A stretch of DNA of 64,000 bases from Neoechinorhynchus agilis. Its lineage: Eukaryota; Acanthocephala. A model generated the notes under the pieces. The model had not been told where the DNA came from and did not search any database. It saw only the letters and a list, made by a program, of their open reading frames with translations. The DNA lies in assembly GCA_051530055.1 (NCBI GenBank), contig CM121342.1, positions 3,472,001-3,536,000 of the forward strand, written 5' to 3'. The position numbers were made by a program, and so were the translations under genes. Shown one piece after another: positions 24,280 to 35,299 of this stretch (its first letter is position 1; each line of letters begins with the position of its first letter).

Positions 24280-26621
24280 TTACATAAATCTTTGATGCTG
24301 AGGTGGAGGAGGAGGATGCCTTCCATTTCGGACATGATATTGCCTAAATTGGTCCTGTCGATTTAAGGTTTGGGGATCGTTTGTATAGTATCCTGCTCCA
24401 TAATCGATAGGATAATTCATTGGATGACCTCCATGGTGAACCATTCGCATTCGTTTCTCTACAGGAGGACAATTTATTATGTGATGCGTTTGCTGCTGCT
24501 GCATTTGCTGAACTGGATGTGGAATCATTTGGAAATGTGGAGCTGGAATCGGTCGTGTCGATTGGTTCATCATTACGGTTTGCTGCGGTTGTTGTTGTTG
24601 TTGTTGTTGTTGATAGACCATCATATTTGTGGGATCACAGTGTTGAGTAGCCTGTTGACAGTTGATTTGTGGGGCTGCAATGTGTCCGATGGCTTGGGGT
24701 TCATCTTCTGTCATAAACTCACGTCTAGGATACGGGATCGGGTGTCCTTCAAAAACATCTTCATTTGGCAGAGGAAGTTCTTTAAAGTAGTCCGAATTGA
24801 GAGCTTCGCTAGCGGTTATTCTTTTCTTAGGATCATAAAGAAGAAATTGACTGAGTAAAAGAAACGCATTGGAATCACTTCGAATCTTATGTCGTATCAT
24901 GTAACGAGCCAAACATGATCCTTTGTACTGCTCAGCAACAAAATCACGTAAAAAACACGAATATTGTGGCATTATCTTTATGTCTTCCCATTCGTGGTCA
25001 GTCGGGTATCCCATCACCGATAATATTCGCTTGATCTGCTCAACGTGGTACGGACTACTTGCCTTAATGTCCTCGTGATGACAGTAAAAGATTGGCTCAA
25101 ATGTAAGAAGTTCCGAAAAAATACATCCAATTGCCCAAATGTCAATCGCTGGGTTGAACCGTCGACAGGTCCAGTGATTTTACAAGGAGATTCAAAATTA
25201 TGTGAACAATTTGGGCCATCAAATTAGAGATAACGGGCGACGTGATTGACGTTGCAAGTAGAACAAAATTTAGAATATTATTTAAAAAGTCCGGAAAATC
25301 TTATTTTATGTAAAATAAAAATTCAACTTTATGCCTTTAGTCGGTTTCGACTCGAATTTTATTAAGCTTACGATTTAGTCTCGTGAAAGCTTTCTCTATT
25401 ATTTAATATTGAAATTAATCAGGTTTAACACTGGGAAAAAATAGAACTTTAAAATAAAAAAGTCCGGAAAATCTTATTTTATGTAAAATAAAAATTCAAC
25501 ATTATGCTTTTAGTCGGTTTCGACTCGAATTTTATTAAGCTTACGATTTAGTCTCCTGAAAGCTTTCTCTATTATTTAATATTGAAATTAATCAGGTTTA
25601 ACATTGGGAAAAAATAGAGTATTAAAATAAAAAAAGTCCGGAAAATCTTATTTTATGTAAAATAAAAATTCAACATTATGCTTTTAGTCGGTTTCGACTC
25701 GAATTTTATTAAGCTTACGATTTAGTCTCGTGAAAGCTTTATCATTTAATATTTTAAATGTTTGTTTTTTAAATTTTTAACGATTTAACTCTTCAAACTG
25801 TGAATAGAGTTAATCAAGCATTTAAGCCACCGGTGTAAATCAAATATTTGCCGTTCTTTTTTTGTAATGGTCGAAAGGTTTTTATCTCTGCAGCGTATTT
25901 TGTCATTTTGGGATCTTCATTTTAAACAAAAAAAACCGATTACCCACCAGAAACCCCGATTGGACCATGCCGACGGTTCCATAGTGTAATGTTTGGTAGC
26001 GAGCAAAAGTTCTGGAGCTCTATACCAAAAAGTGACAACCACTGGATCCAATTCAGCGAGTGGTTTTAAAGGATCAACAAATACCCTTGCGAATCCCATA
26101 TCGGCAATTTTAACTTGTCCACGTTGCGTCCCTTCACCCATTACAAGAATGTTAGCTGGTTTCAAATCTCGATGCATAATCCAGTTTTCATGAAGGTATT
26201 GAATACCACTCAGAATCGAGAACAGCATGGATTTCATTAGTCCTTGAGGCACATCGACGACGTGTTTGTTCATTTTAGCCGTCCGATGAAATTTAATAAT
26301 ATGCCACAGATCATGTTCGGCGTAATCGAACAACAACCAAACTTTCCTATCTTCATGTGACAGAAATACACGATGAAGAGCAATCAAATTCTTATGATCC
26401 AGTTCTCGCAGTAAAGCGATTTCTCGGCATGCACTTAGGGATAATCCACATCCCTCTATCAACTTAACTGCATATTCACTTTTATCATTCCGATCCTTTG
26501 GAATGGCCTTATAAACATGACCGTACGTACCACGGCCAACTTTGTATCCAGCAAAATCAAAGTGGTCTTCGATTTTCTGACGCCGTGAAGCCAAACGATC
26601 CCGAAACGCTTGACTTACCAT
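24280..26621 (-). CDS. CDK8: Cyclin-dependent kinase 8 (Mediator kinase)
   Basis: The kinase of the Mediator CDK8 module; it pairs with cyclin C and phosphorylates Pol II and transcription factors in the nucleus. Exon 1 (26621 to about 25950) holds the helical N-terminus, the glycine loop [11 protein letters not shown], the C-helix [11 protein letters not shown] (the CDK8-specific SMSACRE element), the catalytic HRDLKPAN, a DMG in place of DFG (ADMGFARVF), [14 protein letters not shown] and LLATKHYT. After a 790-bp intron carrying three repeat copies, the kinase resumes at [15 protein letters not shown] and ends with [15 protein letters not shown]. The C-terminal tail is glutamine-rich (eight Q in a run). 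The exon junction leaves about 8 extra residues after HYT. It converges on the unidentified gene at 23.5 kb. Confidence 0.95.
25270..25755. repeat. Three copies of a 180-bp repeat in a CDK8 intron
   Basis: Copies start near 25287, 25459 and 25634, each with AGTCCGGAAAATCTTATTTT, TTAGTCGGTTTCGACTCGAA and TTTATTAAGCTTACGATTTA. They are nearly identical, and the last is truncated after GAAAGCTTT. Confidence 0.9.
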
Positions 26622-26760
26622 CAATATAAAGAGAAAGTACAAATCCAATGTTCAACAAACGCGCAATTCCATTCAACGAATGACGTTTCTTTCGTATTTA
26701 GTGACGAAATGTGATGTCATTGCTTCTATTTATCGTTCGAGTTACTCGAAGACGTGTTGG

Positions 26761-27618
26761 TCAGCACTGGAAAATAGCGATGTTTGATTCAGAAATAGAT
26801 TTCTGCAACAGGGTTCGGCCCTGAGCCCATTCTTGTTCACGATCGTGATGGACGTCCTAGGAAATGCGGAAAGAGAAATGAAACCGCCATGGACGACACT
26901 ATTTGCGGACGATTTGGTGCTCACAGCTAGAGACGTGGACACGCTCAAGAGTTTGCTGAAGAGTTGGCGACAACGATTGGAGAGCAAAGGATTGAGAGTG
27001 AGCAGGCGCAAAACGAAATAAATGGGGCCGGGTAACATCGATATGCAAGGAACTCAGATCGAAAAGATGAACAACTTCAAAAATTTTGGCAGCATATTGA
27101 ACATGCAATGTGAGCTCGAACCAGAGATCAGACAAAGGGTTCAATGCGGGTGGAACAACTGGAGGAAGACAACAGGCATCCCTTGCGATAAACGTCTCCC
27201 GAAATGGCGGGTGTACAATGAAGTAGTGCGGCCCGCCATGCACCACGGAGCAGAGAAGTGGGATACGAAGAAGGAAAACGATCAACGATTAGCCGTCAAC
27301 GAAATGCGGATGCCTAGATGGTCCGCAGGATTGACACGCAAGGATCGAGTGCCAAATAAGGAGGTGCGAAAGCTGTTTAATGCCGAGCCGATCGAGGAGG
27401 CAATCGCAAAGAGGCGGATGCGATGGTACCTGCAGGTGACAGAAGCAAATGAAGACGCCTGGGTTAAGAGCGCATGGAGAATCGAACTCGAGGGGAAAAC
27501 GAGAAGAGGGAGGCCCAAGAAGAGGTGGGAGGACAGTGTGAGCAGAGATTTCAAGACGCTGGGAAAGGAGAACAAAGACGAAAACCAACAATGCTGGAAA
27601 GAACGACCTCTCAACTGA
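26761..27618 (+). mobile_element. 5'-truncated LINE, reverse transcriptase C-terminal half
   Basis: The frame begins at the RT palm motif (QGSALSPFLFTIVMDVL), continues through FADDLVL and the thumb, and ends with the basic segment KTRRGRPKKRWEDSV typical of RTE/Jockey-type C-termini. One nonsense codon (TAA at 27019-27021, where KTKYM is expected) splits it. The fingers, endonuclease and ORF1 are absent. It lies 140 bp upstream of CDK8 on the opposite strand. Confidence 0.85.
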
Positions 27619-27769
27619 GAGAAAAGTTCAAAGAAATGTTGTTGTATCCGAATATCAAATCCGTCGTCTTGAAATGTCTCATAGAAGAGACTAAAATTTG
27701 CACAGTTGATTTTCTCCAGCTCATCGAATTCCTTTATAAGATTTTTAACTAACTATCAAAACACCTCGC

Positions 27770-28115
27770 AAACCCAATTCTTTTCATCCTCCTTCGACAT
27801 CGCACCTCACTATATCTACGCTCCTTTTTCCATACTGCCAAATCTTCTCGGATATGGAAATGAACCGGAGAAAAGACCTAACCTGGTAAACTATCCAACT
27901 TGTTCACTCAACCGGACCCGTCATCCAGTCCAAAATCAACAGCCGCATCCATCTAATCTATCAATGAGAACCCAGAGTTTATTGGTTCCTCTTTTTTGAA
28001 CATCCTCCACGACGAATTCTCTTCCCCTCTTATTCAATAGAAGAACTTTTGACGCGTTGTCCGGCAATGAAGATCCACAATGTGATTCACGCATGTTTGC
28101 AGGAGTGATCCCATG
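27770..28115 (+). repeat. Dispersed repeat joined to a decayed copy of the 23.5-kb gene's 3' end
   Basis: 27820-27950 matches 10370-10560 (TTTTCCATACTGCCAAATCT ... GGACCCGT, then CCACTCC or CCAGTCC with AAAATCAACA). Right after it, 27990-28110 resembles the last exon of the gene at 23.5 kb (CCTCTTATTCAATAGAAGAA, TTGTCCGGCAATGAAGA, GATTCACGCAT), with many changes and small deletions. Confidence 0.65.
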
Positions 28116-28257
28116 AAAAAATAAGTTTCCATCTTGTAAATCTTCGACAATACCGGGAGAAACTAATTACTATCGAGCTCAATCGCTTGTTTTCAACATT
28201 GCTTCGTCGTTGTACAAGTGACAAACTCACTGTGTCGATTGTTCACTTTCTACCAAG

Positions 28258-29709
28258 ATGACTTCTCTTCGTCCTTCAGGACTAGCACTTAATGCGGAAA
28301 ACACTAGACGTTCAAAAGGCTTTGCGCACTCATTGAAAGACGTTTTGTGGATATTGGCGATATCGTATTCATCTGGTCTCTTTCTTTTAATAGTTGGCAT
28401 CAATGAGTTCACTGCACTCATTAATATCATGTCAGGTGAATACTACTTTGCAATCAAAGGATCTGTATGTGTTCAGATTGTATTGGGCGTCATCATTCTT
28501 TTAACAGGTTCCACTCACGTTATTGTTCTTCTATGGAAAAATATATATCCAACCGAACGAAGTAATCAACTGCTTTTACGAGTACAGATAATTTGCACAG
28601 TACTCTAATTTATGGCGGCGTGTTCTCGAGTGGAAATCTGGGAAGTTTTGGTCGGTTTTGAACACCTCATAGCACTATCGTCCTTAGTTTGTAAATGTGG
28701 ACTTTCCACCATTACTGGAATTTGTTGCTAGATGAGACCTCATTTTCTAATTGAGCAAAAAGAGTCGACAAAACGGGTTGAACGTAGCTTTGCACATTCC
28801 TTGAAATTAGGCTTAAAAGTTAGCTTTTTTTAAATCAATTTTCCCTTTTCGATTTTCCGTATTTTTTAAATGGTTTACTAATCTATCCGGTTTATACCTT
28901 TTTTGGCATGTCTTATCTGCCAATCATAATTACTTTCCTTCTCTTATCGCCTATATGATGTCCACTAATAACATTGATAGTTTCGATTAGAACTACGATT
29001 TTAGTTCGTAGACCCTTTGAACACTCGGCATCTTTACTTTGTCATTAGTGTGGCCACTCAGGTTATTTGCTACATTCATACCGTCTGCTATCATGAAGTA
29101 ATCCTCGAAGTTTACACAACTATGGAATTCTGCTACCATACAATTTACTACGAGAAATTCTCGGAACTGTGCAAGAATATTGCCTTGAACTACTCATGCT
29201 GCTACCTTCCACGATATAACCTAACTTCGACCATGAAGAACTATTATTGCTGTATCGCCAACAATTGCTCCATCGATAACAATGGCGACTGCTCTGTATA
29301 CTGCCGATCAAATTACGATTGCAGGGGAATCGCGGTTCAATATTATTTCGAGAGCTACCAAAGAGTTCTAACCTCTAATGTGATTTCAGCTGTTGTATTA
29401 ATGTTCGGAACTTTGTTTTACAAATTCAGACCCAGAAAAGCAGAGCGAGCGGGTCAGCAAATTATTACGGAACGCAACGTTTCATATCATCCGGATGCGA
29501 TCGACCAACAAGTTGAAGAAAGTGAGGTCCAGGAGCGAAGTGAAGGCATTTCAAGGATTGAATACTTAATGTCAATGTGGATCCGAGATTCTACGGTAGG
29601 GCTAGCAACTGAATCGACAAACATAGACGAAGGAGAAGAGGATGAAAATACAGGTGATGAAATCGATGAAAATTCACCTTATGATGACGATAGAGCCTAT
29701 TCTTTTTGA
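28258..29709 (+). CDS. Four-span membrane protein with cysteine-rich loop, tetraspanin-like
   Basis: Exon 1 (from the ATG at 28258, just after TTTCTACCAAG) encodes a short cytoplasmic start and two hydrophobic segments (ILAISYSSGLFLLIVGI and VQIVLGVIILLTGSTHVIVL). The last exon (about 29009-29709) has a third span (YFVISVATQVICYI), a roughly 80-residue loop with about a dozen cysteines including CC pairs and N-glycosylation sites, a fourth span (SNVISAVVLMFGTLFYKF) and a 90-residue acidic tail. The topology and Cys-rich second loop suit tetraspanins or nematode four-span proteins, but no CCG motif is present. The splice between the two parts (donor perhaps near 28582) was not resolved. Confidence 0.55.
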
Positions 29710-30094
29710 GCGAATTTTTCTAAAAGTAAAGGTAAGATTTCATAATTTTTCATCTTTCCTCGGTTGTTACAGTCTCCTTTAAATACATGATTGATTATTG
29801 ACTTAAGTACCGTCGAATTAGAATCCAAATGACAATCAATATTACATTATCTGAGGACCAGAAACTTCACAAACTGTCTTAGTGCAACGCAAACATTGCG
29901 ATCCGTTGCAGTTTCCACTTTATTAAATTCTTCACAATTCCTCGGAGCAATCATGAGCCAAAGACGCCTTTAAAACATAAACCGAAGCCTTGCTTAGTAA
30001 CTAATGAAGGTTATTTAGAAAAATAGTTAGATCCAATCAAAAGATTGGTTCTAAAACTATCTCGCACATAAGGTGATAGAACGGTTTAATGTTG
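29710..30094. repeat. Dispersed repeat, also found inverted at 36.12-36.29 kb
   Basis: 29915-30094 and 30225-30340 together match the reverse complement of 36120-36290 (TCTTCACAATT, GCCAAAGACGCCTTTAAAAC, AAAACTATCTCGCACATAAG, TTATCGATTTTTTGCGGAAA). The 130-bp block at 30095-30224 interrupts this copy. Confidence 0.7.
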
Positions 30095-30224
30095 TTAGAA
30101 TTATTGCTTGGGTCTACACCCGGTAAATGAGTATTTATTAAAGACGTTTCGAACGTCGTCGGATTCATCATCAGTTTCTTTTTTAAGCAATAATTCTAAT
30201 CACATTCCCCGGTATCTCACATAT
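30095..30224. mobile_element. 130-bp insertion flanked by a 13-bp target duplication
   Basis: CGGTTTAATGTTG occurs at 30082-30094 and again at 30225-30237, and the uninterrupted relative at 36.1 kb lacks the block. The insertion begins TTAGAATTATTGCTT and carries the inverse AAGCAATAATTCTAA at 30185-30199. It shares the ATTCATCATCAGT / ACGTT.CGAACGTC core with the arms of the 9.7-kb foldback element and the 33.65-kb fragment. Confidence 0.75.
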
Positions 30225-30736
30225 CGGTTTAATGTTGATTATCGATTTTTTGCGGAAATTAAATCTAGTCGCAGTTTTTCTAAATTCCAAATTATATGTT
30301 ACCATTAAAAACGTTTGCAAATGCCTGATTGTTTTTGTAGCAATCGAATTACATAAATATTCAAATTCTCAAAATTTAATTCCCGACCGGCATTCAGCCC
30401 CCGATGCCCTACTTTGCATTTATGACACCCTTCTATGCAACCTCGACAATAATCCCTCTCACCCGTTTCATTCCACTGGACTTATTGAAAGCATTTGAGT
30501 CCGTGGACCATTCACTCCCTCTCCGGTCCTGATCCGATTTTGGTCTCAACTTGTGGCAGATCCGCTAGCTCCCTTGGTTACAATCATTGTTATTTTGTAT
30601 ATTTTGATTACACGTCGCTGCATGAACGGTGAATAAAAGTTTGAATGCAAGTGAGCAAATATGATTCACTACTATATGCCAAGCGGCAACTCAAATATTG
30701 CTGACATTTGTGTTCGTTCAAAAACAGGTTAGAATC

Positions 30737-31420
30737 ATGAAAGTTACAACGATACCAACTGAAGATTTGGAAGAGTTAAAATCAAGACTTGTTGATTTAT
30801 CGTCGGTTTCCAATGACACAATCGAAAGGTTCTATCTTACATCCGGTGGTAGTTTGAGCGAAACTGAGTATAAAATCCGCGCTGATGTCGAATGGCGGAA
30901 GGTGGTTCGACCGGATCTCACCAAAATGCCGGACCCTGATGATCCATTTTCTCCACAGTACGCCAAAGATAGAGAAGCTGAGGTTCTCAATGGTATAAGG
31001 GACAATCAAGGCAATGGAGTGCTCTTGATCAGATGTGCCAAACACAATGGTAATGTTCACGATGACAAATACATTGAATACGTTGGTGCAGCAGTAGAAG
31101 AGACGCTTAAGAAATCTCCACGTCTTACAATTCTGTTTGATCTTTATAATCTTCGATGGAGAAACGTAAACTTTTTTACATTGAGGCGTGGTGCCAATAT
31201 GATCAATGATCATTATCCCGAGCTAATAACCAATTGCTTAATGCTACGACCGCCTTCGTTTTTCACATATGTGTTCGGAGTTGCGAGACATTTCCTTGGA
31301 AATCGGATTATCCAACGGATTTATATGATCGAAACTAAAGCAGAACTCAAGAAGTATGTTGAAGATACTAGTAAGCTTCCTAAAGATGTCTCTTTCTCGG
31401 ATGCTAAAGATGTTGATTAA
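30737..31420 (+). CDS. CRAL-TRIO (Sec14-like) lipid-binding domain protein
   Basis: A single-exon frame of 227 residues. The N-terminal 75 residues are helical and charged. The CRAL-TRIO fold follows: NGVLLIRCAKHN, RLTILFDLYNLRW, then INDHYPELITNCLMLRPPSF and NRIIQRIYMIETKAELKKYV, matching the usual order of strand, helix, hYPE.h...h...P..F and K/R...h of Sec14 proteins. Such proteins carry phosphoinositides, retinoids or tocopherols between membranes; the ligand cannot be told. The ATG at 30737 is 9 bases after a CAAAAACAG acceptor-like sequence. A perfect short hairpin (CAAGAGttaCTCTTG, nested) follows the stop at 31430. Confidence 0.8.
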   Translation: MKVTTIPTEDLEELKSRLVDLSSVSNDTIERFYLTSGGSLSETEYKIRADVEWRKVVRPDLTKMPDPDDPFSPQYAKDREAEVLNGIRDNQGNGVLLIRCAKHNGNVHDDKYIEYVGAAVEETLKKSPRLTILFDLYNLRWRNVNFFTLRRGANMINDHYPELITNCLMLRPPSFFTYVFGVARHFLGNRIIQRIYMIETKAELKKYVEDTSKLPKDVSFSDAKDVD

Positions 31421-31879
31421 CTACAAAAAACAAGAGTTACTCTTGTGACTTTATTTGCACCACTTAATTCATACAAACCAACAGATCGGGATTAAACACA
31501 AGTTTTTTATTAAGCTACTGTGTCATTGAGGTTAAGGTTTAATTAGTTAAAGCAAATCAAGTCTCATGTATCTACGAGCCTCCCAGATCCATCTCTTTAC
31601 CACAAGGACACTTGCAGCGTACTCCTTAAACTCGTGTCTAGGGTTGCTTTCTGTTGGTGCAGAAAGTTGAGATTCAAACTATAGAAATGATCGCTATGAG
31701 AAGTGTTAGAGATATCCTGGAAGCTGTTAAACCAACCAAAATTAAACAAATATTGGTATTTTCGTTATTCTCTTGGGACTCTCAATCTTGTTCTTCTCTT
31801 CCATGAACCGTCTAACATTTCGACTTTAGATCCGTCTTTTTTCTATCTTAAAAGATTTGTGATGCAAACTAAAAGAAAT

Positions 31880-33487
31880 TTTTAGTAATTTTTTTGCGTT
31901 GCCGCGCTGGATCGCGAGACCTATGTTTTGCAGGAAGTACGTTCCTGCTCTTGGGTCTCCGGTTGCGATCCTCATCTTCCTTGAAAGATCCGCCGTAAAG
32001 TTCTTGGCCCCAGCACCGACGGCACCGAGCGTCTCAACGCCGAAAGGGACGAAGTGATGTGCCCTCAAGAGCTCCGCGTACTTCCCGCGCTTAAGTTCCT
32101 CTGCGGCAATTGCAGCACCTCCTTCGTGCCTTGAGGAATGTCTTAGATTGGACAGGGAAAGGGTGTCCACACAAGTAGCATCCCAGAGAAGGGATTTCCC
32201 TTCTCGCCATGGGAACACAGTTACCTCGTCCGGTCTTCGACCGTCGAGTCTGCAGAGGTGACTCGGTTCGAGCAGATTCGGTGCGTGTATCGTGTTTAAG
32301 GCCCGACTAATAACCGAGTTAATCTCAGCGTGGCGAGCATACCTGCCACCGGACTGGCGACAAACGAGACCGTGTCTACCCAAAGAATCCACAAGGGCCC
32401 CACAACAACAGTAGTGTGGGACACAAATCGGGATTCCCAGTCGTAAGGACACTCCGATCCTTACTGTTTCGTCCGACAGTAAATTTCCGATCGAAGGAAT
32501 CGGAACGGCGTTCAGCCAGGCACCGGATTCCTTCGAGGAGACCGCCAACAATCGAGCTCGGGTCACCTCATCACGTGCGTCGGAAAGCATTGAGCTATGA
32601 ACTCGAGTGATTAAAGGTTTATCCCAAACTGACTGTCTCTTGCCTCTCAAAGTAACTTCATCGCACTACGGCAAAATTCGAAGACCGCCTCTTTAAAATT
32701 TTCATCAAGTAAAAACTCTTTTTCGAGCAATTTAGCTACCAACTTTCGACTGCTCTCATAGGAACCTAAAAAGGCCGGAATTACAACATCGGCTGTTTTA
32801 CGAATACCTAAACCGCCTTAAGATACAGGCAAGGAAGCTTGTCTCCATGCCTTATCCGACAGTTGGATACTTAAAATCCCTTCGAGACACCCCTTAAATT
32901 GTGATCGATTTCCCCCAAGGAGCATCGATGTTTTAACAAGGGCGCTGTACGCAACTTGTACAGCAACTTCGGAAGGAACAGGGCACTCTTTATTAAAAAT
33001 AATGCCTGATGGGATGGAAGTTCCCTCGTACGCTCGCAGAGCAATTCGACTCTCGGCGCTATTTGGAGGATCTTCTGAGGTATATTTTCATTAAAAACGC
33101 AACTACCCAGAAGAGACAGTTGAGCACGCGAAATTATTTTGATGTTAGGTGCTAGCTGCGTAAAGCTGTTGAGGATCTCAGTTTGACTAGCGGCGTTTTC
33201 TGCATTCATCACAAACAGCTCACATTTCGAGGTATTAAGCTCAACGCCGAGCTTGGCAGCTTCCCTCATGACGACCTCCAAATCTCGCAACACCACGGAG
33301 GGAGACCCACCGAGTGTTGCATCGTCCAAATACCAAGCATTAAACTTGGATTGGAGCGAATGAGCTATCGGGTTGACGGCACCGATAGGACCGAGTGGAT
33401 CACCTTGTTGGACACCTCGTTGAGATTAGATGATACGGTCGTTGAAAACAAGAGGAGTCTCAGTCCCATGGGCGTTCCGGTGCGATA
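31880..33487 (-). mobile_element. 5'-truncated LINE with restriction-enzyme-like endonuclease
   Basis: On the minus strand the order is RT motif RGVQQGDPLGP, catalytic WYLDDATLGG, thumb, then after at least one frame change a zinc knuckle (CCCGALVDSLGRHGLVC), RHAEIN and an RLE-type core (DGRRPDEVTVFPW ... LLWDATCVDT). That order (RT, CCHC, RLE) defines the R2/NeSL/CRE-like group, which usually inserts at chosen sites. The frame continues to AIQRGNAKK. The RT fingers and N-terminal part are missing. Confidence 0.75.
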
Positions 33488-33635
33488 AAAAATTAGCATT
33501 CAACTATAGTAATCCTTCAGTTTTTGTTAGGTCATAGAAGTATGCAATAGTCATAGTAATGATCAGACAACAAAGTTCAGTTCACTTATAATCTTATGAA
33601 CTTTTAAATTTTCCTTCCGCATGAGTTTAGAATAT

Positions 33636-33765
33636 TCATTTAACCACTTGTATTTTAGAGCTGATGATGAACTCTATGAGGTTCGACGAACGTCTTTAAT
33701 AAAAAAACTATTTGCCAAGTGAAGATCTAAATAATAATTCTAATCATATACCCAGTACCTCCTCT
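33636..33765. repeat. Fragment of the dispersed foldback family
   Basis: CATTTAACCACTTGTATTTT, GCTGATGATGAACTCTATGA and GGTTCGACGAACGTCTTT match the right arm of the 9.7-10.7 kb element with few changes. The AATAATTCTAATCA segment links it to the 30.1-kb insertion. Confidence 0.8.
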
Positions 33766-35065
33766 CCTTTTTTCGGTGCCCCTTTCAACACTTCACCGAG
33801 GGACGGGACAACGGTATGTGAGGCAAGAGAGTAAAATAAAGCTGTCCCGTTTCAGATTTGATTGAAATTTCAGACCTAGAATTCTGAGGGAGATGACTCG
33901 TAGGATGTCATTTAGAAGCTCGGGGTAGGATGTGGGGTTGCGGCACAAAGGATCGTTTCGAAGTATTTAGAGAAATTTTGGTGGAGTTTGTGATTGATGC
34001 AGAAATCTTTTATGTGTGTAATTTCGTTAGAGGTTAAGGAGAGAGAAAGTTGGGCACCGGACCGCTTGGTTGTGGCCGCGAGTATCCTCGATCGTTCTTT
34101 GGGTCGGCACAAGAAACAAGGTATCAGAATTCCTTCTCAATCAAAAGTGTGACCAACGTTTTTTTTGTATTTATGTATTTGTCGGGACAGGCAGTTCGAG
34201 TTCGTTGCAACATTTTTCTATTACGAATCTTTAAGATTGGTCGTTAATTCCAGATCAACAGGATAAGACATAATGCCCCATTTGGTTTTAACCTTATTAA
34301 AAAATCATTTCAAAACATTTTCACTTCATTGCACAAAAAACCCTCAAACTTATGTCTGTGGCATTATAGAAATTTTGCGGTCCTTCAACGGGCGAGGATA
34401 ATGGTTAATGTCCAAAATCCTACCAACGTGCGGTGATATTTTTAATTTAAAAAAATCATTTTGATGCTTCCGGTATTAAAAAAAAGTGTCCGAATTGTTG
34501 TTTGTATCTAAGACTAGCTTATTTTGAATGCTAATAGAGGTTTCAATTTCACCTAGCGATATTCACTCAGAAAATTGATTTATATTGAAAATTTTCGGCC
34601 TTTTCGTTGGCCTTCTTCAGTCAGATCTACAATGTTTGTAAGTTTATTCTGATGATCTTACAATCATTACACATTCATCGATTTTCAATTACTTCTAACG
34701 AGATTTCTCACATTCAAGAATTTACTCCTCTAAATGTCTTACCCTTAACTAAGTGCTTTGAAATCGTCCTTAGAATATCAAATAGCCTTTCTATCAATCG
34801 CGTCTCCTCTGTTCGCATACTTGGTCTTTATTTTAAAGAAAATCTAAAGTGGGACAATCACATATCAATTTCGTTGCACAAAGGGTCCATTAAACTCTAT
34901 CTTCTTAAACGCCTTCGATTCCTTGGATTATCATCCAAAGACCTTTAGTACTTTTATTGCATCGCCATTCTACCAACGCTCATCTACGCGCAATCCAACG
35001 TTTTGAAGTTGTTCTTCTAAACTATTCAAAAAACTTAATACAATTAACAAGAGAGGTGCGCTCTA
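33766..35065. mobile_element. Decayed LINE remnants
   Basis: A minus-strand stretch (34112-33912, SLTSNEITHIKDFCI) and a plus-strand stretch (34640-35060, FSITSNEISHIQEF, RILGLYFKENLKWDNHI, LPTLIYAQ) are related to each other. They resemble the region after the RT palm of CR1/Rex-type LINEs. Frames are broken repeatedly. The rest of the interval is AT-rich with no gene visible. Confidence 0.5.
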
Positions 35066-35066
35066 A

Positions 35067-35299
35067 CTTTCTTCTTCTTCTTCTTCTTCTTCTTCTTCTT
35101 CTTCTTCTTCTTCTTCTTCTTCTTCTTCTTCTTCTTCTTCTTCTTCTTCTTCTTCTTCTTCTTCTTCTTCTTCTTCTTCTTCTTCTTCTTCTTCTTCTTC
35201 TTCTTCTTCTTCTTCTTCTTCTTCTTCTTCTTCTTCTTCTTCTTCTTCTTCTTCTTCTTCTTCTTCTTCTTCTTCTTCTTCTTCTTCTTCTTCTTCTTG
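35067..35299. repeat. (TTC)n microsatellite, about 77 repeats
   Basis: About 230 bp of uninterrupted TTC on the plus strand. It abuts the LINE remnant end and produces long Leu, Arg or Glu open frames that are not genes. Confidence 0.99.

Noticed and set aside
24370-24858. Plus-strand frames across the CDK8 C-terminus
   Set aside because: Shadows of CDK8, including leucine/valine runs opposite its glutamine codons.
30095-30224. Active hammerhead ribozyme
   Set aside because: The CTGATGA and GAAAC parts are there, but stem III has no room and other copies lose GAAA; kept only as a structural resemblance.
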